DNA of 64,000 bases from Pseudomonas gregormendelii (GCF_017114825.1 NZ_JADEVO010000022.1:1-64000), one strand, 5' to 3'; counted from the first letter of the stretch, positions 15,284 through 24,647 are shown. Notes: a model not told the origin generated them from the sequence alone. Numbers and translations: made by a program.

Positions 15284-15356
15284 TCGCGGGCAAGCCCGCT
15301 CCCGCAGGGATTCGTGTTAAATCACAGACCTCCTGTGGGAGCGGGCTTGCCTGCGA
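15284..15356. repeat. REPIN (REP family A pair)
   Basis: TCGCGGGCAAGCCCGCTCCC at 15284 and the inverted CCTGTGGGAGCGGGCTTGCC from 15332 form a hairpin pair between the convergent rsmJ and tetR genes. Confidence 0.88.
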
Positions 15357-15382
15357 TGGGGCCGGTCCTTGCTGCACATAAC

Positions 15383-16027
15383 TCAGACTGAATCCGGCCG
15401 ATAAGCCCGCATAAACAACCCCACCACCTCCCGCACATGGCTTTCCGCGGCCTCCCCGGCCAGCGGCGCGCCGCAGCCATACAGCAGGCGAAAATTCCCT
15501 GCGCCCTTGAGCAGGCAAAAGAAATGCTCGGCCGCGTTGCGCGGTTTATCGATGCTCAGCGCGCCGCTTTGGTCGATCCTTACCAGCAACCGTTCCATGC
15601 CATGCAGCATGCGCTCGGGGCCGGCTTCGAAGAAGATCAGCGAGAGCTTCGGATCCTGGCTGCCCAGGGTCATCATCAGGCGGTGCAGGTTCACCGATTC
15701 ATCGCTGTTGATCAGTTGGTGAAAACCATGGGCAATGTTCAGCAGCACGGTCTCCACTGCGATGCCGTCGGGCAACTCGAAAAACAGCGGCGGCAGTTGT
15801 TCTTCACATTTGGCCACGACGGCCGCGGAAAACAGCGTTTCCTTGTCGTTGAAGTGGCTGTACACCGTGAGCTTTGACACGCCGGCCTCGGTCGCCACTG
15901 CGTCCATGCTGGTGTTCGCGTAGCCGTTGCTCAGGAACAGGCTTTTCGCCGCGTCGAGGATCGCCTGGCGCTTGGCCAGATCCTTGGGACGGCCAGGGCC
16001 GTTGGGGGCTGAAAGATTGTTGGGCAT
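15383..16027 (-). CDS. TetR/AcrR-family repressor of the adjacent RND pump
   Basis: 214 residues. The N-terminal HTH is complete: KRQAILDAAKSLFLSNGY, then MDAVATEAGVSKLTVYSHF and KETLF. The C-terminal domain resembles the AefR-like TetR class (FFEAGPERMLHGME, HFFCLLKGAGNF). It is divergent from a MexJK-type pump with a 14-bp perfect palindrome overlapping the pump's -10 region, so it is most likely the local repressor, as MexL is for mexJK in P. aeruginosa. The identity with MexL itself is by position and type, not proven. ATG at 16027. Confidence 0.92.
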   Translation of the reverse strand: MPNNLSAPNGPGRPKDLAKRQAILDAAKSLFLSNGYANTSMDAVATEAGVSKLTVYSHFNDKETLFSAAVVAKCEEQLPPLFFELPDGIAVETVLLNIAHGFHQLINSDESVNLHRLMMTLGSQDPKLSLIFFEAGPERMLHGMERLLVRIDQSGALSIDKPRNAAEHFFCLLKGAGNFRLLYGCGAPLAGEAAESHVREVVGLFMRAYRPDSV

Positions 16028-16038
16028 TCTTCGCTTTA

Positions 16039-16086
16039 ATACTGGACTGGTGAGTTTGCTATTAATAACATACTGGCCAGTATAAT
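16039..16086. promoter_or_regulatory. Operator and promoter region between tetR and the RND operon
   Basis: A perfect 14-bp palindrome ATACTGGCCAGTAT (16070-16083) abuts and overlaps a consensus -10 TATAAT (16081-16086) for the pump; TTGCTA at 16056-16061 is a possible -35 with a long 19-bp spacer. A second half site ATACTGG (16039-16045) overlaps a possible minus-strand -10 (TATTAA) for tetR. This layout suits one repressor controlling both genes. Confidence 0.75.
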
Positions 16087-16120
16087 TATTCCAAGCACCA
16101 TTAGCGAAAGGTCCTTCACC

Positions 16121-17221
16121 ATGTTCCGCTATGCCTTGCCCCTCGCGTTGCCAGTCGGTCTGGCTTTTTTATTGTCCGCGTGCGGTCATGAGGAGGCGCC
16201 TCAGGTCACGGTGCGACCGGCCATGATGGTGCAGCCAGAGCCTTCGGCGCAGGCCATGGAAAGTTTCCCCGGTGAAGTGCGGGCGCGTTTCGAGCCGGAC
16301 CTGGCTTTCCGGATTGGCGGCAAGGTGATTCGACGACTGGTCGAGGAGGGGCAGCGGGTCAAGGCTGATCAGCCGCTGGCGGAGCTTGATCCCCAGGACG
16401 TACGCCTGCAACTGGAGGCCACCCGCGCCCAGGTCGCGGCGGCCGAAGCCAATCTCAATCTGGTGCGTGCCGAGCGTGATCGCTACAAGACCTTGATGGA
16501 CCGTCAGATGGTCAGCCGTTCGGCGTACGACAATTCCGAAAATCTTTACCGATCCGGTGAAGCGCGCCTCAAGCAAATCAAAGCCGAATTCAACGTATCG
16601 ACCAACCAGGCCAGCTATGCCGTTCTGCGGGCGCCCCAGGACGGTGTGGTGGCCAAGCGGGCGGTGGAAGTCGGGCAGGTGGTAGCCGCCGGGCAAACCG
16701 TGTTTACCCTGGCCACTGATGGTGAGCGGGAAGTGCTGATCAGCCTTCCGGAGCAGAGTTTTGGCCGGTTCAAGGTGGGCCAGCCGGTGTCCGTGGAGCT
16801 CTGGACCCAACCTGACCAGCGCTTTGCCGGGCGGATCCGCGAACTCTCGCCGGCGGCCGATCCGAAGTCGCGCACGTTCGCCGCGCGTATTGCCTTCACC
16901 GCCGGCAAAGTACCGGCCGAACTCGGTCAGAGCGCCCGGGTGTTTATCCAGGCCGCTGACGTCGTATCGCTGTCAGTGCCGCTCTCGGCAGTCACCGCAG
17001 AAAACGGCGCCACCTACGTCTGGGTACTCGGCGCCAACAACACCCTGAAAAAAGCCCCGGTGCGTGTCGGCGCCTTCGGCGAGAAGACCGTGCCGGTGCT
17101 GGAAGGCCTGAACGCCACTGATTGGGTAGTCGCCGCCGGTGTTCATGTGCTGCATGACGGGCAGCAGGTGCGCCCGGTGGACCGCTCCAACCGCGTGATC
17201 AATCTGGCGGACAAGGAGTAA
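16121..17221 (+). CDS. RND efflux periplasmic adaptor (MexJ-like)
   Basis: 366 residues. Lipoprotein signal ending LSAC (Cys21). The membrane-fusion-protein layout follows: barrel-sandwich half (VIRRLVEEGQRVKADQPLAELD), helical hairpin (LEATRAQVAAAEANLNLVRAERDRY..., about 85-150), second lipoyl half (LRAPQDGVVAKRAVEVGQVV), beta-barrel and membrane-proximal domain. It links the inner-membrane transporter to an outer-membrane channel. The stop is 6 bp before the transporter start, so this is one operon. No outer-membrane factor gene follows; MexJK-type pumps are known to borrow one encoded elsewhere. Confidence 0.94.
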   Translation: MFRYALPLALPVGLAFLLSACGHEEAPQVTVRPAMMVQPEPSAQAMESFPGEVRARFEPDLAFRIGGKVIRRLVEEGQRVKADQPLAELDPQDVRLQLEATRAQVAAAEANLNLVRAERDRYKTLMDRQMVSRSAYDNSENLYRSGEARLKQIKAEFNVSTNQASYAVLRAPQDGVVAKRAVEVGQVVAAGQTVFTLATDGEREVLISLPEQSFGRFKVGQPVSVELWTQPDQRFAGRIRELSPAADPKSRTFAARIAFTAGKVPAELGQSARVFIQAADVVSLSVPLSAVTAENGATYVWVLGANNTLKKAPVRVGAFGEKTVPVLEGLNATDWVVAAGVHVLHDGQQVRPVDRSNRVINLADKE

Positions 17222-17227
17222 TCCCCG

Positions 17228-20200
17228 ATGGGCTTCAATCTTTCCGAGTGGGCGTTGCGTAACCGCCAGATCGTACTGTTCCTGATGCTGCTGCTGGCCG
17301 TGGTTGGAGCGCTTTCCTATACCAAGCTCGGCCAGAGCGAAGACCCGCCGTTCACTTTCAAGGCCATGGTAATTCGCACCAATTGGCCGGGCGCAACGGC
17401 CGAGGAAGTCTCGCGGCAGGTTACCGAACGCATCGAAAAGAAGCTGATGGAAACCGGGGAGTACGAACGCATCGTGTCGTTCTCTCGTCCAGGAGAATCC
17501 CAGGTGACGTTTATCGCCCGGGATTCCATGCACTCGGTGCAGATTCCCGAGCTGTGGTATCAGGTGCGCAAGAAGATCAGCGACATTCGCCACACCTTGC
17601 CCCCGGGTATCCAGGGGCCGTTTTTCAACGATGAATTCGGCACCACCTTCGGCAATATCTACGCCCTGACCGGCGATGGGTTCGATTACGCGGTGCTCAA
17701 GGACTACGCCGATCGCATCCAGATCCAGCTGCAACGGGTCAAGGATGTCGGCAAGGTCGAGCTGCTTGGGCTGCAGGACGAGAAGATCTGGATCGAGCTG
17801 TCCAACGTCAAGCTCGCCACCCTGGGTTTGCCCCTGGCCGCAGTCCAGCAAGCGTTGGAAGAGCAGAATGCGGTGTCTACGGCGGGGTTCTTCGAAACCA
17901 GCAGTGAACGTTTGCAGCTGCGAGTGTCGGGGAATTTTCAGACAGTCGATGAGATAAAGAACTTTCCAATCCGGGTGGGCGAGCGTACGTTCCGCATTTC
18001 CGATGTGGCTGACGTACGGCGTGGTTTTAACGACCCGCCGGCGCCGCGTATGCGCTTCATGGCGCAGGACGCCATCGGCCTGGCGGTTGCGATGAAGGAC
18101 GGTGGCGACATCCTGGTGCTGGGCAAGGCGCTGGAAGTCGAATTCGACCGCATCCAGAAGAATCTTCCGGCCGGGATGCAGTTGCGCAAGGTCTCGGACC
18201 AGCCCGCTGCAGTAAAAACCGGCGTTGGCGAATTCATCCAGGTGCTGGTGGAGGCCCTGGCGATCGTATTGCTGGTAAGTTTCTTCTCCCTTGGCGTGCG
18301 CACCGGCATGGTCGTGGCGTTGGCGATTCCCCTGGTGCTGGCGATGACATTCGCCTGCATGTATTACCTGGGCATCGGCCTGCACAAAATCTCCCTCGGA
18401 GCCCTGGTGCTGGCGCTGGGCTTGCTGGTGGACGATGCGATCATCGCCGTGGAAATGATGGCGATCAAAATGGAGCAGGGCTTCGACCGGGTCAAGGCGG
18501 CCAGCTACGCCTGGACCAGCACCGCGTTCCCGATGCTCACCGGCACGCTGATCACCGCCGCCGGCTTTCTGCCGATTGCCACGGCGCAATCGGGCACTGG
18601 CGAGTACACCCGCTCGATCTTCCAGGTAGTGACCATCGCACTGCTGGCGTCCTGGGTCGCCGCCGTGGTCTTCGTGCCGTATCTGGGGGAAAAACTCCTG
18701 CCTGATCTGGCGAAAATTCACGCAGCCAAACACGGCAGTGGTCAGCCTGATCCTTACGGCACTCCGTTCTATCAGCGCGTGCGGCGCCTGGTGGAGTGGT
18801 GCGTACGGTGGCGCAAGACCGTGATCGTGTTAACCGTGGTGTTGTTCATTGCCTCTATTGCGCTGTTCCGGTTTGTGCCGCAGCAATTTTTCCCGGCGTC
18901 CGGCCGCCTTGAACTGATGGTCGACCTGAAGCTGGCCGAGGGCGCGTCCCTGAGCAACACCGCCGAAGAGGTCAAACGTCTCGAAGTGCTGCTTAAGGAT
19001 CACGCCGGTATCGATAGTTACGTGGCTTACGTGGGCACCGGGTCACCGCGCTTTTACCTGCCGCTGGATCAGCAACTGCCAGCCGCCAGCTTTGCCCAGT
19101 TTGTGGTGCTGGCCAAGACCATCGAAGACCGCGAACCCCTGCGCACCTGGCTGATCGAGACCCTCAACGAGCAGTTTCCGGCCTTGCGCTCGCGGGTGAC
19201 GCGCCTGGAAAACGGCCCGCCCGTGGGATATCCGGTGCAGTTCCGGGTGACCGGTGAACACATCGAGGAGGTGCGTGCCCTGGCGCGCAAGGTCGCGGCG
19301 AAAGTGCGCGAGAACCCGCATGTGGTCAACGTGCACCTGGACTGGGAAGAGCCGAGCAAGGTGGTGTACCTCAACGTCGATCAGGACCGTGCCCGGGCGC
19401 TTGGGGTGAGCACCGCGAGCCTGGCAAAATTCCTCCAGAGTTCCCTGACCGGTTCCAGCGTCAGCCAGTACCGCGAAGACAACGAATTGATCGAGATCCT
19501 GCTGCGCGGCACCCTGCACGAGCGTACCGAGCTGTCTTTGCTGCCGAGCCTCGCCGTGCCGACCGACAACGGGCGCAGCGTGGCGCTGTCACAGATCGCG
19601 ACGCTGGAATACGGCTTTGAAGAGGGCATCATCTGGCACCGTAATCGCCTGCCCAACGTCACCGTTCGGGCCGATATCTACGGCAAGGAACAACCGGCGA
19701 CCCTGGTGGCGCAGATCATGCCGACCCTCGATCCGATTCGCGCCGAGCTGCCGGACGGCTACCTGCTGGATGTCGGCGGCACCGTCGAAGATTCGGCCCG
19801 TGGGCAGAACTCGGTGAAGGCTGGCGTACCCTTGTTTATCGTGGTGGTGCTGACCTTGCTGATGCTGCAACTGCGCAGCTTCTCGCGCACGGTGATGGTG
19901 TTCCTGACCGCGCCGCTGGGGCTCATCGGCGTGACGCTGTTCCTGTTGGTATTCCGGCAGCCGTTCGGCTTCGTCGCGATGCTGGGGACCATCGCCCTGT
20001 CGGGGATGATCATGCGCAACTCGGTGATCCTGGTGGACCAGATCGAGCAGGACATCGCCGCCGGGCTCACGCCTTGGCAAGCGATCATCGAAGCCACGGT
20101 CCGACGCTTCCGGCCAATCGTGCTGACGGCGCTGGCGGCAGTGCTGGCGATGATCCCGCTGTCACGCAGCGTGTTCTTCGGGCCGATGGCGGTTGCCATC

Positions 20201-20293
20201 ATGGGCGGGCTGATTGTGGCCACAGCGTTGACGCTGTTGTTTCTGCCGGCCTTGTATGCGGCATGGTTCCGCATCAGGAAGGACCCGGCCTGA
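17228..20293 (+). CDS. RND efflux transporter (MexK-like)
   Basis: 1021 residues, a full-length resistance-nodulation-division inner-membrane pump. The duplicated architecture is visible: N-terminal transmembrane helix (IVLFLMLLLAVVGALSY), large periplasmic porter domain, then TM blocks beginning near VLVEALAIVLLVSFFSLG and again near VPLFIVVVLTLLMLQLRSF. The proton-relay pair is in LGLLVDDAIIAVE of TM4. It lies in the same operon as the adaptor under the divergent TetR regulator. Substrates cannot be read from sequence; MexK-type pumps export triclosan and macrolides in P. aeruginosa. Confidence 0.95.
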   Translation: MGFNLSEWALRNRQIVLFLMLLLAVVGALSYTKLGQSEDPPFTFKAMVIRTNWPGATAEEVSRQVTERIEKKLMETGEYERIVSFSRPGESQVTFIARDSMHSVQIPELWYQVRKKISDIRHTLPPGIQGPFFNDEFGTTFGNIYALTGDGFDYAVLKDYADRIQIQLQRVKDVGKVELLGLQDEKIWIELSNVKLATLGLPLAAVQQALEEQNAVSTAGFFETSSERLQLRVSGNFQTVDEIKNFPIRVGERTFRISDVADVRRGFNDPPAPRMRFMAQDAIGLAVAMKDGGDILVLGKALEVEFDRIQKNLPAGMQLRKVSDQPAAVKTGVGEFIQVLVEALAIVLLVSFFSLGVRTGMVVALAIPLVLAMTFACMYYLGIGLHKISLGALVLALGLLVDDAIIAVEMMAIKMEQGFDRVKAASYAWTSTAFPMLTGTLITAAGFLPIATAQSGTGEYTRSIFQVVTIALLASWVAAVVFVPYLGEKLLPDLAKIHAAKHGSGQPDPYGTPFYQRVRRLVEWCVRWRKTVIVLTVVLFIASIALFRFVPQQFFPASGRLELMVDLKLAEGASLSNTAEEVKRLEVLLKDHAGIDSYVAYVGTGSPRFYLPLDQQLPAASFAQFVVLAKTIEDREPLRTWLIETLNEQFPALRSRVTRLENGPPVGYPVQFRVTGEHIEEVRALARKVAAKVRENPHVVNVHLDWEEPSKVVYLNVDQDRARALGVSTASLAKFLQSSLTGSSVSQYREDNELIEILLRGTLHERTELSLLPSLAVPTDNGRSVALSQIATLEYGFEEGIIWHRNRLPNVTVRADIYGKEQPATLVAQIMPTLDPIRAELPDGYLLDVGGTVEDSARGQNSVKAGVPLFIVVVLTLLMLQLRSFSRTVMVFLTAPLGLIGVTLFLLVFRQPFGFVAMLGTIALSGMIMRNSVILVDQIEQDIAAGLTPWQAIIEATVRRFRPIVLTALAAVLAMIPLSRSVFFGPMAVAIMGGLIVATALTLLFLPALYAAWFRIRKDPA

Positions 20294-20299
20294 TCCTCC

Positions 20300-20404
20300 C
20301 CTGTGGGAGCAAAGCTTGCTCGCGATCGATGCTACGCGATTTCACTCGCAGATCGCCTCAGGGCTATCGTCGCAACGCTTCCCGCAGCAAGCTTTGCTCC
20401 CACT
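20300..20404. repeat. REPIN (REP family A pair)
   Basis: CCTGTGGGAGCAAAGCTTGC at 20300 and the inverted GCAAGCTTTGCTCCCAC ending at about 20404, between convergent genes. It starts about 6 bp after the pump gene. Confidence 0.88.
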
Positions 20405-20406
20405 GT

Positions 20407-21096
20407 TTACAGGCTGCCAAACACCTTCTTCGCCAAACTGGTCGCCGCAGCGGCCGGGTTGTTGCGGATGGTTTCTTCCTGTTTGCCGATCATCTCGAAC
20501 AGGCCGTTCAGCGCTTGCTCGGTCACATAGCCTTCGATGTTGGCGTTCTTGGCATCCAATACACCCAGGGTAGCCGCCTGACCGGCGAAGGCGTTGTATT
20601 GCTTGGCCAGGCCGACCTGGTCGGTGGCTTGCTTGACGATGGGCAGGAACTTGACGCGGATCTGTTCGCGACTGGTTTTGCTCAGGTACTGCGTGGCCGA
20701 GTCATTGCCGCCGCCCAGGATGCCCTTGGCATCGTCGACCGTCATCTTCTTCACCGCATCCACAAGAATCGGCTGGGCCTGGACCACGGCCGTTTCAGCG
20801 GCCTTGTTCATGCTGGTCTCCAGTTGATCGACCTGGGCCCCCATGCCGAACTGTTTCATCTTGCTGGCGACCTTGCCCAGTTTGCCCGGCAGCTCGATTT
20901 TCACTTCAGGGTTGTTACTGAAGCCGCCTGGAGCGCCCAGTTGTTTGACGGCGAGCTGTGCGCCTTGGGTCAGGGCGTCCTTGAGACCCCCGGTAGCGTC
21001 TTTTTGTGACAGGTCATTGAGCGACAGCGCCATGGCGTTGGCGCACATCAGCAAGCCTGCACAGAGGCCGGTGAAGCGGAGGTTCATGGGGGGCAT
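20407..21096 (-). CDS. DUF4197 domain protein, exported
   Basis: 229 residues (226 from the second ATG at 21087). A Sec signal peptide with likely cleavage after AMA (LCAGLLMCANAMA|LSLNDL) precedes a DUF4197 domain with GGLKDALTQGAQLAVKQLG, LETSMNKAAETAV and YVTEQALNGLFEMIGKQEETIRNNPAAAATSLAKKVFG. Family members are periplasmic and of unknown function. AAGGAAG sits just upstream of the first ATG. It follows the YbaY-like lipoprotein gene in the same direction with a 26-bp gap, so the two are probably cotranscribed. Confidence 0.9.
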   Translation of the reverse strand: MPPMNLRFTGLCAGLLMCANAMALSLNDLSQKDATGGLKDALTQGAQLAVKQLGAPGGFSNNPEVKIELPGKLGKVASKMKQFGMGAQVDQLETSMNKAAETAVVQAQPILVDAVKKMTVDDAKGILGGGNDSATQYLSKTSREQIRVKFLPIVKQATDQVGLAKQYNAFAGQAATLGVLDAKNANIEGYVTEQALNGLFEMIGKQEETIRNNPAAAATSLAKKVFGSL

Positions 21097-21122
21097 GGCG
21101 GCTTCCTTAGGGTAAAAGGGCT

Positions 21123-21521
21123 TTAGCGAGCGGCGTTCACGCGAATCTTCAGTGGCTGCGGATCACTGCCATCCAGCTGCACGGCGTGATTTTCGGTGGT
21201 GATGAACAGCAACTGGCCATCCGCTTCGATGCGTGCGCTGACCGAGTAACGGTGGCCGGGCTTGACCTGCGCCGGGTCGTAGCTCAGGTGAAAGGGCAGT
21301 GGCACCTGGCCTTTGACCGGGCCTTTGTGTTCGTCGAGGACGACCGCTGGTGCGTCGGCCAGGGAGACGTCCTGCAAGCTGACGCTCAGGGTGGCGGTCG
21401 GCGGCAAGGCGATGCGTTGCAGGTAGAACACTTCGCCGTCGAGGCTGGTTTTTGCTGCAGGTTGCATGGATTGGCAGGCGCTGAGCAGGGTGGCTGCGGC
21501 CAGGAGAGAGAGTTTTTTCAT
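21123..21521 (-). CDS. YbaY/YscW-type lipoprotein
   Basis: 132 residues from the ATG at 21521 (GGAGA upstream); the longer frame to 21689 overlaps plsB and is rejected. Signal peptide with lipobox LSAC (Cys16). The mature part is a beta-sandwich-type YbaY/YscW (GlxA-like pilotin) domain: LDGEVFYLQRIALPPTATLSVSLQDVSLADAP, PLPFHLSYDPAQV, HRYSVSARI. Proteins of this family stabilise other envelope proteins, but the partner here is unknown. It lies between plsB and the DUF4197 gene on the same strand. Confidence 0.88.
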   Translation of the reverse strand: MKKLSLLAAATLLSACQSMQPAAKTSLDGEVFYLQRIALPPTATLSVSLQDVSLADAPAVVLDEHKGPVKGQVPLPFHLSYDPAQVKPGHRYSVSARIEADGQLLFITTENHAVQLDGSDPQPLKIRVNAAR

Positions 21522-21648
21522 AGGGGTGTCTCCGTTCTGAATGTGGGCGCGAGGCTGCTCCGGGCGGCATTCGACATATTTGCTGTCTGATACACCGCCA
21601 TCGCGAGCAAGCATGGCTCCTGCAGGGGAATTCATTGCCACAAGGACT

Positions 21649-24153
21649 TCATGAAATTTCGGTTGGTGCGGGTGGCTGATCCGCTGCATCTTCGCTGCGG
21701 TGCAAGGCCACCTGGCGGATCGACAGGCGAATCTCCGCCGGCAACACCCGCTTCGCCGCGCCTTCAGCCAGTTCGCCCAGCAGCTCGTGATAGCTCAGCT
21801 TGCCGGCTTCGTCACGGCGCAACACGTCAAGGTCGAGCATGGTCTGGATGAAGTGCCTGAACAGGCTCTTGTCAAAGAATTCCGGAGCGTTCAAGCCGTG
21901 CAGGATCGACAGGCGCTGGGCCATGACGGTACACAGGTCTTCCAGTTCTTCGGCGCTGACGCTGTGCTGGCCGCTGTTGAGCAGCAAGGACACGGTCATG
22001 TAGAAGCGCTGCAAGGTCTGGGCGATGCTCTTGGACAACAGGGTCAGCAGCACGAAGTGTCGCGAGCTCGGCGCCGGGCGCAGGTACACATTGTTTTCGA
22101 ATCGCAACAGGCCTTGCTCGACGAATGCCTCCAGCCATTGATCGACCACCGCATCGAGTTCATCAAGGGACCAGCGAATGAACAGCTCCGACTGCAGGTA
22201 CGGGTACAGCGCGCGGGTGTAGCGCAGGATCTGCTCCCGGCTCATGCGCGAGGCGCTCTGGAAGAAACTCGCCAGCAGCGCGGGCAGCGCGAAGATATGC
22301 AGCACGTTGTTGCGGTAGTAGGTCATCAGGACGGCGTTCTGCTCGTCCAGGTACAGGATCTTGCCCAGGGCATCGCTCTGCTCGGAGAGCAGGTCCATGT
22401 CCTTCACGTGCTCGATCAGCGCCCGACCATCGCCTTCCGGCAGGGTGGTGTGCGGCGAGTAAGGTACTTTGCGCAGCAGCGCCAGGTACAGGTCGAGCAC
22501 CCGCGCCATCGCGCGATCGTCCAGGGCCAGGCGGCTGGTGGAGAGCAGGGCGAGTGCGACCAGGTTGACCGGGTTGATGGCTGCCGCTTCGTTCAGGTGC
22601 TGCGCGACTTTTTCGCCCAGGCGATGGGTGGTTTCGTTGAGCCACGCCGGCTTGAACTGCGGGCCGAGTTCCTGCTGGCGCCAGTCGGGCTGCTCGCTGT
22701 CGAGGAACTCCGCCAGTTTGATCGGCTCGCCGAAGTTGACGGCCACCTGGCCGAAGCGTTGCTTGAGGGCGCCGATGACTTTGAAGATGTCGAAGATCGA
22801 TTCCTTCTTCTTCGTGGCCCCTCGTAGCTCGCCCAGATAGGTACGACCTTCCAGCACTCGCTCGTAACCGATGTACACCGGCACGAAGACGATAGGCATC
22901 CGCGAGGACCGCAGGAAGCTGCGCAACGTGATCGCCAGCATCCCGGTTTTTGGTTGCAGCATGCGCCCGGTGCGCGAGCGGCCACCTTCGACGAAGTATT
23001 CGACCGGAAAGCCTTTGGTGAACAGGGTGTGCAGGTATTCATTGAACACTGAGGTGTACAACGGGTTGCCCTTGAACGTGCGGCGCATGAAAAACGCGCC
23101 GCCGCGGCGCAGCAGGCTGCCGATCACCGGCATGTTGAGGTTGATCCCGGCGGCGATGTGCGGCGGAGTCAGGCCGTTGCGGAACAGCAGGTAGGACAGC
23201 AGCAGGTAATCGATATGGCTGCGATGGCACGGCACGTAGATGACTTCGTGACCCTGGGCGACCTTTTGCACGCCTTCGATGTGGTTGACCTTGATCCCGT
23301 CGTAGATCTTGTTCCAGAACCAGCTCAGCACGACTTCGAGGAAACGGATCGCGGTATAGGTGTAGTCCGACGCGATCTCGTTGCCATAGCGCAGGGCCTG
23401 GGCCTTGGCTTTTTCCGGGGAGATGTTCTCGCGCTCGGCCTCCTCGAGGATCGCCTGCTTGACCAGCGGCTGGTTGAGCAAGCCCTTGACCAAGTTGCGA
23501 CGGTGGGAAATGTCCGGCCCGATCACGGCGGCTTTCAGGTTGCGAAAGTGCACCCGCAGGATGCGCTGGGCCATGCGCACTGTGCGCTCATGGCCCTTGT
23601 TGTGATCGATGAGCTCACGCAGGTGAATCGGCGCGGAAAACTGTACCCGGGTCTTGCGGCCCAGCACGATGATGCTCAGCAACCTGCGCAGGCGGCCGGT
23701 GACTGCCCAGCTGTCGGCGAACAGCAGTTTCCACGGGCTCGATTCGCTGTCTGGCGACTGGCCCCAGAACACGCTGACGGGAATGATCTGCGCGTCTTCG
23801 GCGGCATTCTGGCTCAGGGCACTGACCAGCCGGGTCAGGGTCGGCGGTGCGCCACGCTTGTCCTGGCGGCCGAGCCAGTCGGGGTCGGGCGTCAGGTAGA
23901 AAAACGCCGCCGGCTCCAGCAGGTTGCCCACCGACACCGGCAGGACCGGGCGCGGCAGACCGGCCTTGGTGCATTCGGTATCGACCACGGCAAGGTCGGT
24001 CAGCGAAGGATTTTGCAGGACGTAGAACACCGGCCGGCTGCGGTCGAGGTTGAGGGTGAACGACGACTGGTTGATCGTCTCCGAGCGAACCCAGAGGTAC
24101 AGCAGTCGGCGCAAGGTGCCAAACACTAGACGGCGGAACGGGGAGCGGGTCAT
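21649..24153 (-). CDS. plsB: Glycerol-3-phosphate 1-O-acyltransferase
   Basis: 834 residues from the ATG at 24153 (MTRSPFRRLVFGTLRRLLY). This is the size of PlsB of other pseudomonads; the frame to 24219 is longer without support. It adds the first acyl chain to sn-glycerol-3-phosphate at the inner membrane. The acyltransferase HX4D motif is HRSHID (H310 to D315), followed by the GAFFMRR, VEGGRSRTGR and FVPVYIGYE blocks. The membrane-associated N- and C-terminal regions are helical. Neighbours are a YbaY-like lipoprotein downstream and a divergent cold-shock gene upstream. Confidence 0.96.
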   Translation of the reverse strand: MTRSPFRRLVFGTLRRLLYLWVRSETINQSSFTLNLDRSRPVFYVLQNPSLTDLAVVDTECTKAGLPRPVLPVSVGNLLEPAAFFYLTPDPDWLGRQDKRGAPPTLTRLVSALSQNAAEDAQIIPVSVFWGQSPDSESSPWKLLFADSWAVTGRLRRLLSIIVLGRKTRVQFSAPIHLRELIDHNKGHERTVRMAQRILRVHFRNLKAAVIGPDISHRRNLVKGLLNQPLVKQAILEEAERENISPEKAKAQALRYGNEIASDYTYTAIRFLEVVLSWFWNKIYDGIKVNHIEGVQKVAQGHEVIYVPCHRSHIDYLLLSYLLFRNGLTPPHIAAGINLNMPVIGSLLRRGGAFFMRRTFKGNPLYTSVFNEYLHTLFTKGFPVEYFVEGGRSRTGRMLQPKTGMLAITLRSFLRSSRMPIVFVPVYIGYERVLEGRTYLGELRGATKKKESIFDIFKVIGALKQRFGQVAVNFGEPIKLAEFLDSEQPDWRQQELGPQFKPAWLNETTHRLGEKVAQHLNEAAAINPVNLVALALLSTSRLALDDRAMARVLDLYLALLRKVPYSPHTTLPEGDGRALIEHVKDMDLLSEQSDALGKILYLDEQNAVLMTYYRNNVLHIFALPALLASFFQSASRMSREQILRYTRALYPYLQSELFIRWSLDELDAVVDQWLEAFVEQGLLRFENNVYLRPAPSSRHFVLLTLLSKSIAQTLQRFYMTVSLLLNSGQHSVSAEELEDLCTVMAQRLSILHGLNAPEFFDKSLFRHFIQTMLDLDVLRRDEAGKLSYHELLGELAEGAAKRVLPAEIRLSIRQVALHRSEDAADQPPAPTEIS

Positions 24154-24255
24154 ACGGCTTCTGCGTGAGTGAATGAGACCGAGCATTTGCTCGGGCGGTC
24201 GATAGTGTGCCGGATTCATCGAAAATCGGCAAAAAAGCGGCTAAGTAAAGTTCAG

Positions 24256-24283
24256 TTGAGAGTTTTTCGGGCTGTCCTATACT
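24256..24283 (+). promoter_or_regulatory. Sigma-70 promoter of the cold-shock gene
   Basis: TTGAGA (24256-24261), a 16-bp spacer and TATACT (24278-24283), 34 bp upstream of the start codon, so the leader is short and lacks the long cold-box leader of E. coli cspA. Confidence 0.75.
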
Positions 24284-24317
24284 CGCGCCTCAACAATAAA
24301 AAGAAGAGGTGCGATTC

Positions 24318-24527
24318 ATGGCAACGCGCGAGACTGGCAATGTGAAGTGGTTCAACGACGCCAAGGGTTATGGCTTCATTCAGCGCGAGGACGGGGTGGA
24401 CGTGTTCGTGCACTACCGCGCGATCCGCGGCGAGGGGCATCGTTCGTTGGCGGAAGGTCAGCAGGTCGAATATGCCGTGGTGACGGGCGAGAAGGGATTG
24501 CAGGCTGAGGATGTGGTGGGGTTGTAA
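24318..24527 (+). CDS. Cold-shock domain protein
   Basis: 69 residues from the ATG at 24318 (AAGAGGT 7 nt upstream). A single CSD fold with RNP1 KGYGFI and RNP2 VFVHY, where Phe is commonly the last residue. The N-terminus TGNVKWFNDA and C-terminal QAEDV are typical. It binds single-stranded RNA or DNA. The HYRAI variant with a charged IRGEGHRSL loop resembles the less cold-inducible CSD paralogs. It is monocistronic, divergent from plsB and closed by an inverted family B repeat. Confidence 0.95.
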   Translation: MATRETGNVKWFNDAKGYGFIQREDGVDVFVHYRAIRGEGHRSLAEGQQVEYAVVTGEKGLQAEDVVGL

Positions 24528-24533
24528 ATTTTA

Positions 24534-24640
24534 AGATCAAAAGATCGCCCGAACGCGGCCCGAGCCTTCGGCAGCTCCTACAGGTGTACACATGACCCTG
24601 TAGGAGCTGCCGAAGGTTCGGGCCGCGTTCGGACGATCTA
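24534..24640. repeat. Inverted family B repeat pair
   Basis: GATCAAAAGATCGCC...GCCTTCGGCAGCTCCTAC and its inverted copy TAGGAGCTGCCGAAGGTTCG...GATC enclose a short loop. The arms also carry an extra CGAACGCGGCCCGA segment not seen in the other copies. The hairpin may terminate both the cold-shock gene and the gene at 24648. Confidence 0.85.
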
Positions 24641-24647
24641 TTCGCTT

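Noticed and set aside
16973..18733. 586-codon open frame antisense to the RND pump
   Set aside because: Shadow frame; the pump and adaptor on the plus strand are complete and recognisable.
15383..20293. Horizontally acquired efflux island
   Set aside because: Composition and codon use match the neighbours and the order rsmJ-tetR-adaptor-pump-DUF4197-plsB follows other pseudomonads, so it is core.
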